Shown: piece after piece, positions 1 through 11,600 of the stretch
Layout of the letters: each line of letters begins with the position of its first letter
Numbering within the stretch: position 1 is the first letter of the stretch
Origin: Gordius sp. MW1
Lineage: Eukaryota; Nematomorpha; Gordioida; Gordea; Gordiidae
DNA: 64,000 nt
NCBI GenBank assembly: GCA_964036665.1
Contig: OZ038533.1
Location: 10,314,413 to 10,378,412, forward strand
Direction: 5' to 3'
The notes under the pieces: generated by a model
Told to the model about the DNA's origin: nothing
Seen by the model: only the letters and a program-made list of their open reading frames with translations
Database searches by the model: none
Program-made: the position numbers and the translations under genes

Positions 1-1828
1 CGACAACTTTCATCGGATGAATACGGTTCAAAGAAAAATATGTGAAAAATTTTGAGGTAAAAATATTTATTTTTTTCAATTCTATGTGAAAGAGCATGAA
101 AAAATATATAAAAGTAAGCCAATTTGAGAATCCTATTATCCCCGATTGACTTCCGAAAAGAGGTTTTAAGCTGCGAGAACTATCATTTTGACAAAAGACA
201 TCGTTTTATTGTTGCGATTAGTTTGTTGTATCACAACGTGAGTGCTTAATTTTTGAAAATTGCTCTATGCGATCATGATTTCAAAGTAATAGTTTTCAGA
301 TTCTGATAAATTTTTACTTGGGATCATAGAAACCACGGCTGAAAACGACAACTTTCATCGGATGAATACTGTTTAAAGAAAAATATGTGAAAAATTTAGA
401 GGTAAAAATATTTATTTTTTTCGATTCTATGTGAAAGAGCGTAAAAAAATATATAAAAGTAAGAAAATTTGAGAATCCTATTATCCTCGATTGACTTCCG
501 AAAAGAGGTTTTAAGCTGCGAGAACTATCATTTTGACAAAAGACAACGTTTTATTGTTGCGACTAGTTTGTTGTATCGCAACGTGAGTGCTTAATTTTTC
601 AAAAATGCACAATGCGATCATGATTTCAAAGTAATAGTTTTCTGATTCTGATAAATTTTTACTTGAGATCATAGAAACCTCGTGTGAAAACGACAACTTT
701 CATCGCATGAATACGGTTCAAAGAAAAATATGTGAAAAATTTTGAGGTAAAAATATTTATTTTTTTCAATTCTATGTGAAAGAGCATGAAAAAATATATA
801 AAAGTAAGCCAATTTGAGAATCTTATTATCCGAGATTGACTTCTGAAAAGAGGTTTTAAGCTGCGAGAACTATCATTTTGACAAAAGACAACGTTTTATT
901 GTTGCGACTAGTTTGTTGTATCGCAACGTGAGTGCTTAATTTTTCAAAAATGCACTATGCGAACATGTTTCAAAGTAATAGTTTTCTGATTCTGATAAAT
1001 TTTTACTTGAGATCATAGAAACTACGTCTGAAAACGACAACTTTCATCGGATGAATACGGTTCAAAGAAGAATATGTGAAAAATTTTGAGGTAAAAATAT
1101 TTATTTTTTTCAATTCTATGTGAAAGAGCATGAAAAAATATATAAAAGTAAGTTAATTTGAGAATCCTATTATCCGAGATTGACTTCTGAAAAGAGGTTT
1201 TAAGCTCCGAGAACTATCATTTTGACAAAAGACAACGTTTTATTGTTGCGACTAGTTTGTTGTATCGCAACGTGAGTGCTTAATTTTTTAAAAATGCACT
1301 ATGCGATCATGATTTCAAAGTAATAGTTTTCTGATTCTGATAAATTTTTACTTGAGATCATAGAAACCACGTCTGAAAACGACAACTTTCATCGGATGAA
1401 TACGGTTCAAAGAAAAATATGAGAAAAATTTTGAGGTAAAAATATTTATTTTTTTCAATTCTATGTGAAAGAGCATGAAAAAATATATAAAAGTAAGCCA
1501 ATTTGAGAATCCTATTATCCTCGCTTGACTTCTGAAAAGAGGTTTTAAGCTGCGAGAACTATCATTTTGACAAAAGACAACGTTTTATTGTTGCGACTAG
1601 TTTGTTGTATCGCAACGTGAGTGCTTAATTTTTCAAAAATGCACTATGCGATCATGATTTCAAAGTAATAGTTTTCTGATTCTGATAAATTTTTACTTGA
1701 GATCATAGAAACCACGTCTGAAAACGACAACTTTCATCGGATGAATACGGTTCAAAGAAAAATATGTGAAAAATTTTGAGGTAAAAATATTTATTTTTTT
1801 CAATTCTATATGAAAGAGCATGAAAAAA

Positions 1829-1838
1829 TATATAAAAG
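1829..1838 (+). promoter_or_regulatory. TATA-box-like motif in each monomer (representative)
   Basis: TATATAAAAG contains a perfect match to the general TATA consensus TATAWAAR and sits in an A-run in almost every monomer. No convincing initiator lies about 30 bp downstream (the first TCATTT-type match is about 80 bp away), so promoter activity is only a possibility. A subset of monomers loses the motif by a short deletion, near 42300, 45638, 50692, 52747, 55039 and 56758. Confidence 0.2.
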
Positions 1839-1934
1839 TAAGCCAATTTGAGAATCCTATTATCCTCGATTGACTTCTGAAAAGAGGTTTTAAGCTGCGA
1901 GAACTATCATTTTGACAAAAGACAACGTTTTATT

Positions 1935-1961
1935 GTTGCGACTAGTTTGTTGTATCGCAAC
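1935..1961 (+). other. conserved intra-monomer hairpin (representative)
   Basis: Perfect 7-bp inverted repeat GTTGCGA / TCGCAAC separated by 13 nt. It is present in the large majority of the roughly 180 monomers. Damaged arms are seen in a few subfamilies: GTTGCAA near 43443, 48497 and 53540; GTTGAGA near 42754, 46087, 47807 and 51143; TGGCAAC near 22599 and 25664. The damaged arms are not compensated on the other side, so pairing is not shown to be selected. Confidence 0.8.
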
Positions 1962-3395
1962 GTGAGTGCTTAATTTTTCAAAAATGCACTATGCGATCAT
2001 GATTTCAAAGTAATAGTTTTCTGATTCTGATAAATTTTTACTTGAGATCATAGAAACCACGTCTGAAAACGACAACTTTCATCGGATGAATACGGTTCAA
2101 AGAAAAATATGTGAAAAATTTTGAGGTAAAAATATTTATTTTTTTCAATTCTATGTGAAAGAGCATGAAAAAATATATAAAAGTAAGTTAATTTGAGAAT
2201 CCTATTATCCGAGATTGACTTCTGAAAAGAGGTTTTAAGCTCCGAGAACTATCATTTTGACAAAAGACAACGTTTTATTGTTGCGACTAGTTTGTTGTAT
2301 CGCAACGTGAGTGCTTAATTTTTTAAAAATGCACTATGCGATCATGATTTCAAAGTAATAGTTTTCTGATTCTGATAAATTTTTACTTGAGATCATAGAA
2401 ACCACGTCTGAAAACGACAACTTTCATCGGATGAATACGGTTCAAAGAAAAATATGAGAAAAATTTTGAGGTAAAAATATTTATTTTTTTCAATTCTATG
2501 TGAAAGAGCATGAAAAAATATATAAAAGTAAGCCAATTTGAGAATCCTATTATCCTCGATTGACTTCTGAAAAGAGGTTTTAAGCTGCGAGAACTATCAT
2601 TTTGACAAAAGACAACGTTTTATTGTTGCGACTAGTTTGTTGTATCGCAACGTGAGTGCTTAATTTTTCAAAAATGCACTATGCGATCATGATTTCAAAG
2701 TAATAGTTTTCTGATTCTGATAAATTTTTACTTGAGATCATAGAAACCACGTCTGAAAACGACAACTTTCATCGGATGAATACGGTTCAAAGAAAAATAT
2801 GTGAAAAATTTTGAGGTAAAAATATTTATTTTTTTCAATTCTATATGAAAGAGCATGAAAAAATATATAAAAGTAAGCCAATTTGAGAATCCTATTATCC
2901 TCGATTGACTTCTGAAAAGAGGTTTTAAGCTGCGAGAACTATCATTTTGACAAAAGACAACGTTTTATTGTTGCGACTAGTTTGTTGTATCGCAACGTGA
3001 GTGCTTAATTTTTCAAAAATGCACTATGCGATCATGATTTCAAAGTAATAGTTTTCTGATTCTGATAAATTTTTACTTGAGATCATAGAAACCACGTGTG
3101 AAAACGACAACTTTCATCGGATGAATACGGTTCAAAGAAAAATATGTGAAAAATTTTGAGGTAAAAATATTTATTTTTTTCAATTCTATGTGAAAGAGCA
3201 TTAAAAAATATATAAAAGTAAGCCAATTTGAGAATCCTATTATCCTCGATTGACTTCCGAAAAGAGGTTTTAAGCTGCGAGAACTATCATTTTGACAAAA
3301 GACAACGTTTTATTGTTGCGATTAGTTTGTTGTATCGCAACGTGAGTGCTTAATTTTTGAAAATGGCTCTATGCGATCATGATTTCAAAGTAATA

Positions 3396-3450
3396 GTTTT
3401 CAGATTCTGATAAATTTTTACTTGGGATCATCGAAACCACGTCTGAAAAC
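3396..3450 (+). other. 9-bp inverted repeat at a B-lineage monomer junction (representative)
   Basis: In B-lineage monomers the arms GTTTTCAGA (3396-3404) and TCTGAAAAC (3442-3450) are fully complementary around a 37-nt loop. A-lineage monomers have GTTTTCTGA on the left and keep only a 6-bp stem. The loop contains CTGATAA and GAAAC in the order used by hammerhead ribozymes, but key core bases and stem II are missing. Confidence 0.6.
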
Positions 3451-6400
3451 GACAACTTTCATCGGATGCATACGGTTGAAAGAAAAATATGTGAAAAATT
3501 TTGAGGTAAAAATATTTATTTTTTTCGATTCTATGTGAAAGAGCATGAAAAAATATATAAAAGTAAGCCAATTTGAGAATCCTATTATCCTCGATTGACT
3601 TCCGAATAGAGGTTTTAAGCTGCGAGAACTATCATTTTGACAAAAGACAACGTTTTATTGTTGCGACTAGTTTGTTGTATCGCAACGTGAGTGCTTAATT
3701 TTTCAAAAATGCATTATGCGATCATGATTTCAAAGTAATAGTTTTCTGATTCTGATAAATTTTTACTTTTTATCATGGAAACCACATCTGACAACGACAA
3801 CTTTCATGGGATGCTTACGGTTGAAAGAAAAATATATGAAAAATTTTGAGGTAAAAATATTTATTTTTTTCGATTCTATGTGAAAGAGCGTAAAAAAATA
3901 TATAAAAGTAAGCCAATTTGAGAATCCTATTATCCTCGATTGACTTCCGAAAAGAGGTTTTAAGCTGCGAGAACTATCATTTTGACAAAAGACAACGTTT
4001 TATTTTTGCGATTAGTTTGTTGTATCGCAACGTGAGTGCTTAATTTTTCAAAAATACACTATGCGATCATGATTTCAAAGTAATAGTTTTCTGATTCTGA
4101 TAAATTTTTACTTTTTATTATCGAAACCACGTCTGAAAACGACAACTTTCATCGGATGCATACGGTTGAAAGAAAAATATGTGAAAAATTTTGAGGTAAA
4201 AATATTTATTTTTTTCGATTATATGTGAAAGAGCGTAAAAAAATATATAAAAGTAAGTCAATTTGAGAATCCTATTATCCTCGATTGACTTCCGAAAAGA
4301 GGTTTTAAGCTGCGAGAACTATCATTTTGACAAAAGACAACGTTTTATTGTTGCGATTAGTTTGTTGTATCGCAACGTGAGTGCTTAATTTTTCAAAAAT
4401 GCACTATGCGATCATGATTTCAAAGTAATAGTTTTCAGATTCTGATAAATTTTTACTTTTTATCATCGAAATCAAGTCTGAAAACGACAACTTTCATCGG
4501 ATGCATACGGTTGAAAGAAAAATATGTGAAAAATTTTGAGGTAAAAATATATATTTTTTTCGATTCTATGTGAATGAGCATGAAAAAATATATAAAAGTA
4601 AGCCAATTTGAGAATCCTATTATCCTCGATTGACGTCCGAAAAGAGGTTTTAAGCTGCGAGAACTATCATTTTGACAAAAGACAACGTTTTATTGTTGCG
4701 ATTAGTTTGTTGTATCGCAACGTGAGTGCTTAATTTTTCAAAAATGCACTATGCGATCATGATTTCAAAGTAATAGTTTTCTGATTCTGATAAATTTTTA
4801 CTTGGGATCATAGAAACCACGTCTGAAAACGACAACTATCATCGGATGAATACGGTTCAAAGAAAAATATGTGAAAAATTTTGAGGTAAAAATATTTATT
4901 TTTTTCAATTCTATGTGAAAGAGCATAAAAAAATATATAAAAGTAAGCCAATTTGAGAATCCTATTATCCTCGATTGACTTCCGAAAAGAGGTTTTAAGC
5001 TGCGAGAACTATCATTTTGACAAAAGACAACGTTTTATTGTTGCGATTAGTTTGTTGTATCGCAACGTGAGTGCTTTATTTTTGAAAATGGCTCTATGCG
5101 ATCATGATTTCAAAGTAATAGTTTTCAGATTCTGATAAATTTTTACTTGGGATCATAGAAACCACGTCTGAAAACGACAACTTTCATCGGATGAATACGG
5201 TTCAAAGAAAAATATGTGAAAAATTTTGAGGTAAAAATATTTAGTTTTTTCAATTCTATGTGAAAGAGCATGAAAAAATATATAAAAGTAAGCCAATTTG
5301 AGAATCCTATAATCCTCGATTGACTTCCGAAAAGAGGTTTTAAGCTGCGAGAACTATCATTTTGACAAAAGACAACGTTTTATTGTTGCGATTAGTTTGT
5401 TGTATCGCAACGTGAGTGCTTAATTTTTCAAAAATGCACAATGCGATCATGATTTCAAAGTAATAGTTTTCTGATTCTGATAAATTTTTACTTGAGATCA
5501 TAGAAACCACGTGTGAAAACGACAACTTTCATCGCATGAATACAGTTCAAAGAAAAATATGTGAAAAATTTTGAGGTAAAAATATTTATTTTTTTCAATT
5601 CTATGTGAAAGAGCATGAAAAAATATATAAAAGTAAGCCAATTTGAGAATCTTATTATCCGAGATTGACTTCTGAAAAGAGGTTTTAAGCTGCGAGAACT
5701 ATCATTTTGACAAAAGACAACGTTTTATTGTTGCGACTAGTTTGTTGTATCGCAACGTGAGTGCTTAATTTTTCAAAAATGCACTATGCGATCATGATTT
5801 CAAAGTAATAGTTTTCTGATTCTGATAAATTTTTACTTGAGATCAAAGAAACCACGTGTGAAAACGACAACTTTCATCGGATGAATACGGTTCAAAGAAA
5901 AATATGTGAAAAATTTTGAGGTAAAAATATTTATTTTTTTCAATTCTATGTGAAAGAGCATTAAAAAATATATAAAAGTAAGCCAATTTGAGAATCCTAT
6001 TATCCTCGATTGACTTCCGAAAAGAGGTTTTAAGCTGCGAGAACTATCATTTTGACAAAAGACAACGTTTTATTGTTGCGATTAGTTTGTTGTATCGCAA
6101 CGTGAGTGCTTGATTTTTGAAAATGGCTCTATGCGATCATGATTTCAAAGTAATAGTTTTCTGATTCTGATAAATTTTTACTTGAGATCATAGAAACCAC
6201 GTCTGAAAACGACAACTTTCATCGGATGAATACGGTTCAAAGAAAAATATGAGAAAAATTTTGAGGTAAAAATATTTATTTTTTTCAATTTTATGTGAAA
6301 GATGAAAAAATATATAAAAGTAAGCCAATTTGAGAATCCTATTATCCTCGATTGACTTATGAAAAGAGGTTTTAAGCTGCGAGAACTATCATTTTGACAA

Positions 6401-8240
6401 AAGACAACGTTTTATTGTTGCGACTAGTTTGTTGTATCGCAACGTGAGTGCTTAATTTTTCAAAAATGCACTATGCGATCATGATTTCAAAGTAATAGTT
6501 TTCTGATTCTGATAAATTTTTACTTTTTATCATCGAAATCAAGTCTGAAAACGACAACTTTCATCGGATGCATACGGTTGAAAGAAAAATATGTGAAAAA
6601 TTTTGAGGTAAAAATATATATTTTTTTCGATTCTATGTGAAAGAGCATAAAAAAATATATAAAAGTAAGCCAATTTGAGAATCCTATTATCCTAGATTGA
6701 CTTCCGAAAAGAGGTTTTAAGCTGCGAGAACTATCATTTTGACAAAAGACAACGTTTTATTGTTGCGACTAGTTTGTTGTATCGCAACGTGAGTGCTTAA
6801 TTTTTCAAAAACACAATGCGATCATGATTTCAAAGTAATAGTTTTCTGATTCTGATAAATTTTTACTTGAGATCATAGAAACCACGTGTGAAAACGACAA
6901 CTTTCATCGCATGAATACGGTTCAAAGAAAAATATGTGAAAAATTTTGAGGTAAAAATATTTATTTTTTTCGATTCTATGTGAAAGAGCGTAAAAAAATA
7001 TATAAAAGTAAGCCAATTTGAGAATCCTATTATCCCCGATTGACTTCCGAAAAGAGGTTTTAAGCTGCGAGAACTATCATTTTGACAAAAGACAACGTTT
7101 TATTGTTGCGACTAGTTTGTTGTATCGCAACGTGAGTGCTTAATTTTTCAAAAACACAATGCGATCATGATTTCAAAGTAATAGTTTTCTGATTCTGATA
7201 AATTTTTACTTGAGATCATAGAAACCACGTGTGAAAACGACAACTTTCATCGCATGAATACGGTTCAAAGAAAAATATGTGAAAAATTTTGAGGTAAAAA
7301 TATTTATTTTTTTCAATTCTATGTGAAAGAGCATGAAAAAATATATAAAAGTAAGCCAATTTGAGAATCTTATTATCCGAGATTGACTTCTGAAAAGAGG
7401 TTTTAAGCTGCGAGAACTATCATTTTGACAAAAGACAACGTTTTATTGTTGCGACTAGTTTGTTGTATCGCAACGTGAGTGCTTAATTTTTCAAAAATGC
7501 ACTATGCGATCATGATTTCAAAGTAATAGTTTTCTGATTCTGATAAATTTTTACTTGAGATCAAAGAAACCACGTGTGAAAACGACAACTTTCATCGGAT
7601 GAATACGGTTCAAAGAAAAATATGAGAAAAATTTTGAGGTAATAATATTTATTTTTTTCAATTTTATGTGAAAGAGCATGAAAAAATATATATAAGTAAG
7701 CCAATTTGAGAATCCTATTATCCTCGATTGACTTCTGAAAAGAGGTTTTAAGCTGCGAGAACTATCATTTTGACAAAAGACAACGTTTTATTGTTGCGAC
7801 TAGTTTGTTGTATCGCAACGTGAGTGCTTAATTTTTCAAAAATGCACTATGCGATCATGATTTCAAAGTAATAGTTTTCTGATTCTGATAAATTTTTACT
7901 TGAGATCATAGAAACCACGTCTGAAAACGACAACTTTCATCGGATGAATACGGTTCAAAGAAAAATATGTGAAAAATTTTGAGGTAAAAATATTTATTTT
8001 TTTCAATTCTATATGAAAGAGCATGAAAAAATATATAAAAGTAAGGCAATTTGAGAATCCTATTATCCTCGATTGACTTCTGAAAAGAGGTTTTAAGCTG
8101 CGAGAACTATCATTTTGACAAAAGACAACGTATTATTGTTGCGATTAGTTTGTTGTATCGCAACGTGAGTGCTTAATTTTTGAAAATGGCTCTATGCGAT
8201 CATGATTTCAAAGTAATAGTTTTCAGATTCTGATAAATTT

Positions 8241-8623
8241 TTACTTGAGATCATGGAAACCACGTCTGAAAACGACAACTTTCATCGGATGAATACGGTT
8301 CAAAGAAAAATATGTGAAAAATTTTGAGGTAAAAATATTTATTTTTTTCGATTCTATGTGAAAGAGCGTAAAAAAATATATAAAAGTAAGGCAATTTGAG
8401 AATCCTATTATCCTCGATTGACTTCCGAAAAGAGGTTTTAAGCTGCGAGAACTATCATTTTGACACAAGACAACGTTTTATTGTTGCGACTAGTTTGTTG
8501 TATCGCAACGTGAGTGCTTAATTTTTCAAAAATGCACAATGCGATCATGATTTCAAAGTAATAGTTTTCTGATTCTGATAAATTTTTACTTGAGATCATA
8601 GAAACCACGTGTGAAAACGACAA
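8241..8623 (+). repeat. variant monomer pair repeated at 12021-12403
   Basis: Monomers with GACACAAGAC in place of GACAAAAGAC form a subfamily near 8462, 8810, 10520, 12242, 12590, 13619 and 13964. The block 8241-8623 recurs at an offset of 3780 bp (11 monomers). The next monomer, with GCATTAAAAAAT and a 3-bp loss giving TCGCCGTGAG, is instead shared between 10299-10570 and 12366-12637 (offset 2067 bp, six monomers). The overlapping different offsets show a mosaic history. Confidence 0.7.
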
Positions 8624-11600
8624 CTTTCATCGGATGAATACGGTTCAAAGAAAAATATGTGAAAAATTTTGAGGTAAAAATATTTATTTTTTTCAATTCT
8701 ATGTGAAAGAGCATTAAAAAATATATAAAAGTAAGCCAATTTGAGAATCCTATTATCCGAGATTGACTTCCGAAAAGAGGTTTTAAGCTGCGAGAACTAT
8801 CATTTTGACACAAGACAACGTTTTATTGTTACGACTAGTTTGTTGTATCGCAGCGTGAGTGCTTAATTTTTCAAAAATGCACAATGCGATCATGATTTCA
8901 AAGTAATAGTTTTCTGATTCTGATAAATTTTTACTTGAGATCATAGAAACCACGTGTGAAAACGACAACTTTCATCGGATGAATACGGTTCAAAGAAAAA
9001 TATGTGAAAAATTTTGAGGTAAAAATATTTATTTTTTTCAATTCTATGTGAAAGAGCATGAAAAAATATATAAAAGTAAGCCAATTTGAGAATCCTATTA
9101 TCCGAGATTGACTCTGAAAAGAGGTTTTAAGCTGCGAGAACTATCATTTTGACAAAAGACAACGTTTTATTGTTGCGACTAGTTTGTTGTATCGCAACGT
9201 GAGTGCTTAATTTTTCAAAAATGCACTATGCGATCATGATTTCAAAGTAATAGTTTTCTGATTCTGATCAATTTTTACTTGAGATCATAGAAACCACGTC
9301 TGAAAACGACAACTTTCATCGGATGAATACGGTTCAAAGAAAAATATGTGAAAAATTTTGAGGTAAAAATATTTATTTTTTTCAATTCTATGTGAAAGAG
9401 CATGAAAAAATATATAAAAGTAAGCCAATTTGAGAATCCTATTATCCGAGATTAACTCTGAAAAGAGGTTTTAAGCTGCGAGAACTATCATTTTGACAAA
9501 AGACAACGTTTTATTGTTGCGATTAGTTTGTTGTATTGCAACGTGAGTGCTTGATTTTTGAAAATGGCTCTATGCGATCATGATTTCAAAGTAATAGTTT
9601 TCAGATTCTGATAAATTTTTACTTGGGATCATAGAAACCACGTCTGAAAACGACAACTTTCATCGGATGAATACGGTTCAAAGAAAAATATGTGAAAAAT
9701 TTTGAGGTAAAAATATTTATTTTTTTCAATTCTATGTGAAAGAGCATGAAAAAATATATAAAAGTAAGCCAATTTGAGAATCCTATTATCCTCGATTGAC
9801 TTCTGAAAAGAGGTTGCGAGAACTATCATTTTGACAAAAGACAACGTTTTATTGTTGCGATTAGTTTGTTGTATCGCAACGTGAGTTAATTTTTGAAAAT
9901 GGCTCTATGCGATCATGATTTCAAAGTAATAGTTTTCAGATTTTGATAAATTTTTACTTGAGATCATGGAAACCACGTCTGAAAACGACAACTTTCATCG
10001 GATGAATACGGTTCAAAGAAAAATATGTGAAAAATTTTGAGGTAAAAATATTTATTTTTTTCGATTCTATGTGAAAGAGCGTAAAAAAATATATAAAAGT
10101 AAGCCAATTTGAGAATCTGATTATCCGAGATTGACTTCTGAAAAGAGGTTTTAAGCTGCGAGAACTATCATTTTGACAAAAGACAACGTTTTATTGTTGC
10201 GACTAGTTTGTTTTATCGCAACGTGAGTGCTTAATTTTTCAAAAATGCACTATGCGATCATGATTTCAAAGTAATAGTTTTCTGATTCTGATAAATTTTT
10301 ACTTGAGATCATAGAAACCACGTGTGAAAACGACAACTTTCATCGGATGAATACGGTTCAAAGAAAAATATGTGAAAAATTTTGAGGTAAAAATATTTAT
10401 TTTTTTCAATTCTATGTGAAAGAGCATTAAAAAATATATAAAAGTAAGCCAATTTGAGAATCCTATTATCCGAGATTGACTTCTGAAAAGAGGTTTTAAG
10501 CTGCGAGAACTATCATTTTGACACAAGACAACGTTTTATTGTTGCGACTAGTTTGTTGTATCGCCGTGAGTGCTTAATTTTTTAAAAATGCACTATGCGA
10601 TCATGATTTCAAAGTAATAGTTTTCTGATTCTGATAAATTTTTACTTGAGATCATAGAAACCACGTCTGAAAACGACAACTTTCATCGGATGAATACGGT
10701 TCAAAGAAAAATATGAGAAAAATTTTGAGGTAAAAATATTTATTTTTTTCAATTCTATGTGAAAGAGCATGAAAAAATATATAAAAGTAAGCCAATTTGA
10801 GAATCCTATTATCCTCGATTGACTTCTGAAAAGAGGTTTTAAGCTGCGAGAACTATCATTTTGACAAAAGACAACGTTTTATTGTTGCGACTAGTTTGTT
10901 GTATCGCAACGTGAGTGCTTAATTTTTCAAAAATGCACTATGCGATCATGATTTCAAAGTAATAGTTTTCTGATTCTGATAAATTTTTACTTGAGATCAT
11001 AGACACCACGTCTGAAAACGACAACTTTCATCGTATGAATACGGTTCAAAGAAAAATATGTGAAAAATTTTGAGGTAAAAATATTTATTTTTTTCAATTC
11101 TATATGAAAGAGCATGAAAAAATATATAAAAGTAAGCCAATTTGAGAATCCTATTATCCTCGATTGACTTCTGGAAAGAGGTTTTAAGCTGCGAGAACTA
11201 TCATTTTGACAAAAGACAACGTTTTATTGTTGCGATGAGTTTGTTGTATCGCAACGTGAGTGCTTAATTTTTGAAAATGGCTCTATGCGATCATGATTTC
11301 AAAGTAATAGTTTTCAGATTCTGATAAATTTTTACTTGAGATCATAGAAACCACGTCTGAAAACGACAACTTTCATCGGATGAATACGGTTCAAAGAAAA
11401 ATATGTGAAAAATTTTGAGGTAAAATATTTATTTTTTTCAATTCTATGTGAAAGAGCATGAAAAAATATATAAAAGTAAGCCAATTTGAGAATCTTATTA
11501 TCCGAGATTGACTTCTGAAAAGAGGTTTTAAGCTGCGAGAACTATCATTTTGACAAAAGACAACGTTTTATTGTTGCGACTAGTTTGTTGTATCGCAACG

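Larger units (their letters stand above)
1725..2069 (+). repeat. representative satellite monomer (A lineage, 345 bp)
   Basis: A typical full-length monomer used here to place the landmarks. The 13-bp palindrome TTCATC-G-GATGAA is at 1733-1745. A TATA-like TATATAAAAG is at 1829-1838. A hairpin with arms GTTGCGA (1935-1941) and TCGCAAC (1955-1961) has a 13-nt loop. The palindrome ATCATGAT is at 1996-2003. An inverted repeat GTTTTC (2016-2021) / GAAAAC (2065-2070) spans the junction with the next monomer. These elements are found at the same relative places in nearly all copies. No protein-coding potential is evident. The function is unknown; the length is close to two nucleosomal repeats, which is common for centromeric satellites. 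Confidence 0.95.
1035..3104 (+). repeat. tandem duplication of a 1035-bp trimer
   Basis: Two adjacent three-monomer blocks, 1035-2069 and 2070-3104, are almost identical. Shared rare variants occur at an exact 1035-bp offset: AAGTAAGTTAAT with CTCCGAG at about 1147 and 2182, ATATGAGAAAA at about 1418 and 2453, and CTATATGAAAG at about 1806 and 2841. I noticed only single-base differences between the copies, near 1070, 1525 and 2063/3098. This is a recent local duplication by unequal exchange. Confidence 0.9.

Noticed and set aside
196-346. Monomer built from two ancient halves (GACAACTTT against GACAACGTTTT)
   Set aside because: The similarity covers only about 15 bases and the spacing (about 196 and 149) is unequal. 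No convincing half-monomer repeat.
1733-1752. CENP-B-box-like match in ATCGGATGAATACGG
   Set aside because: Aligned to the NTTCGNNNNANNCGGGN consensus it has three core mismatches or needs an extra spacer base, so the resemblance is weak.
346-5860. A 4829-bp (14-monomer) duplication linking 511 to 5340
   Set aside because: Shared rare variants (CGCATGAATAC, TCTTATTATCC) cover only about one and a half monomers and recur elsewhere (near 6908 and 7252). Flanking monomers do not match at that offset.
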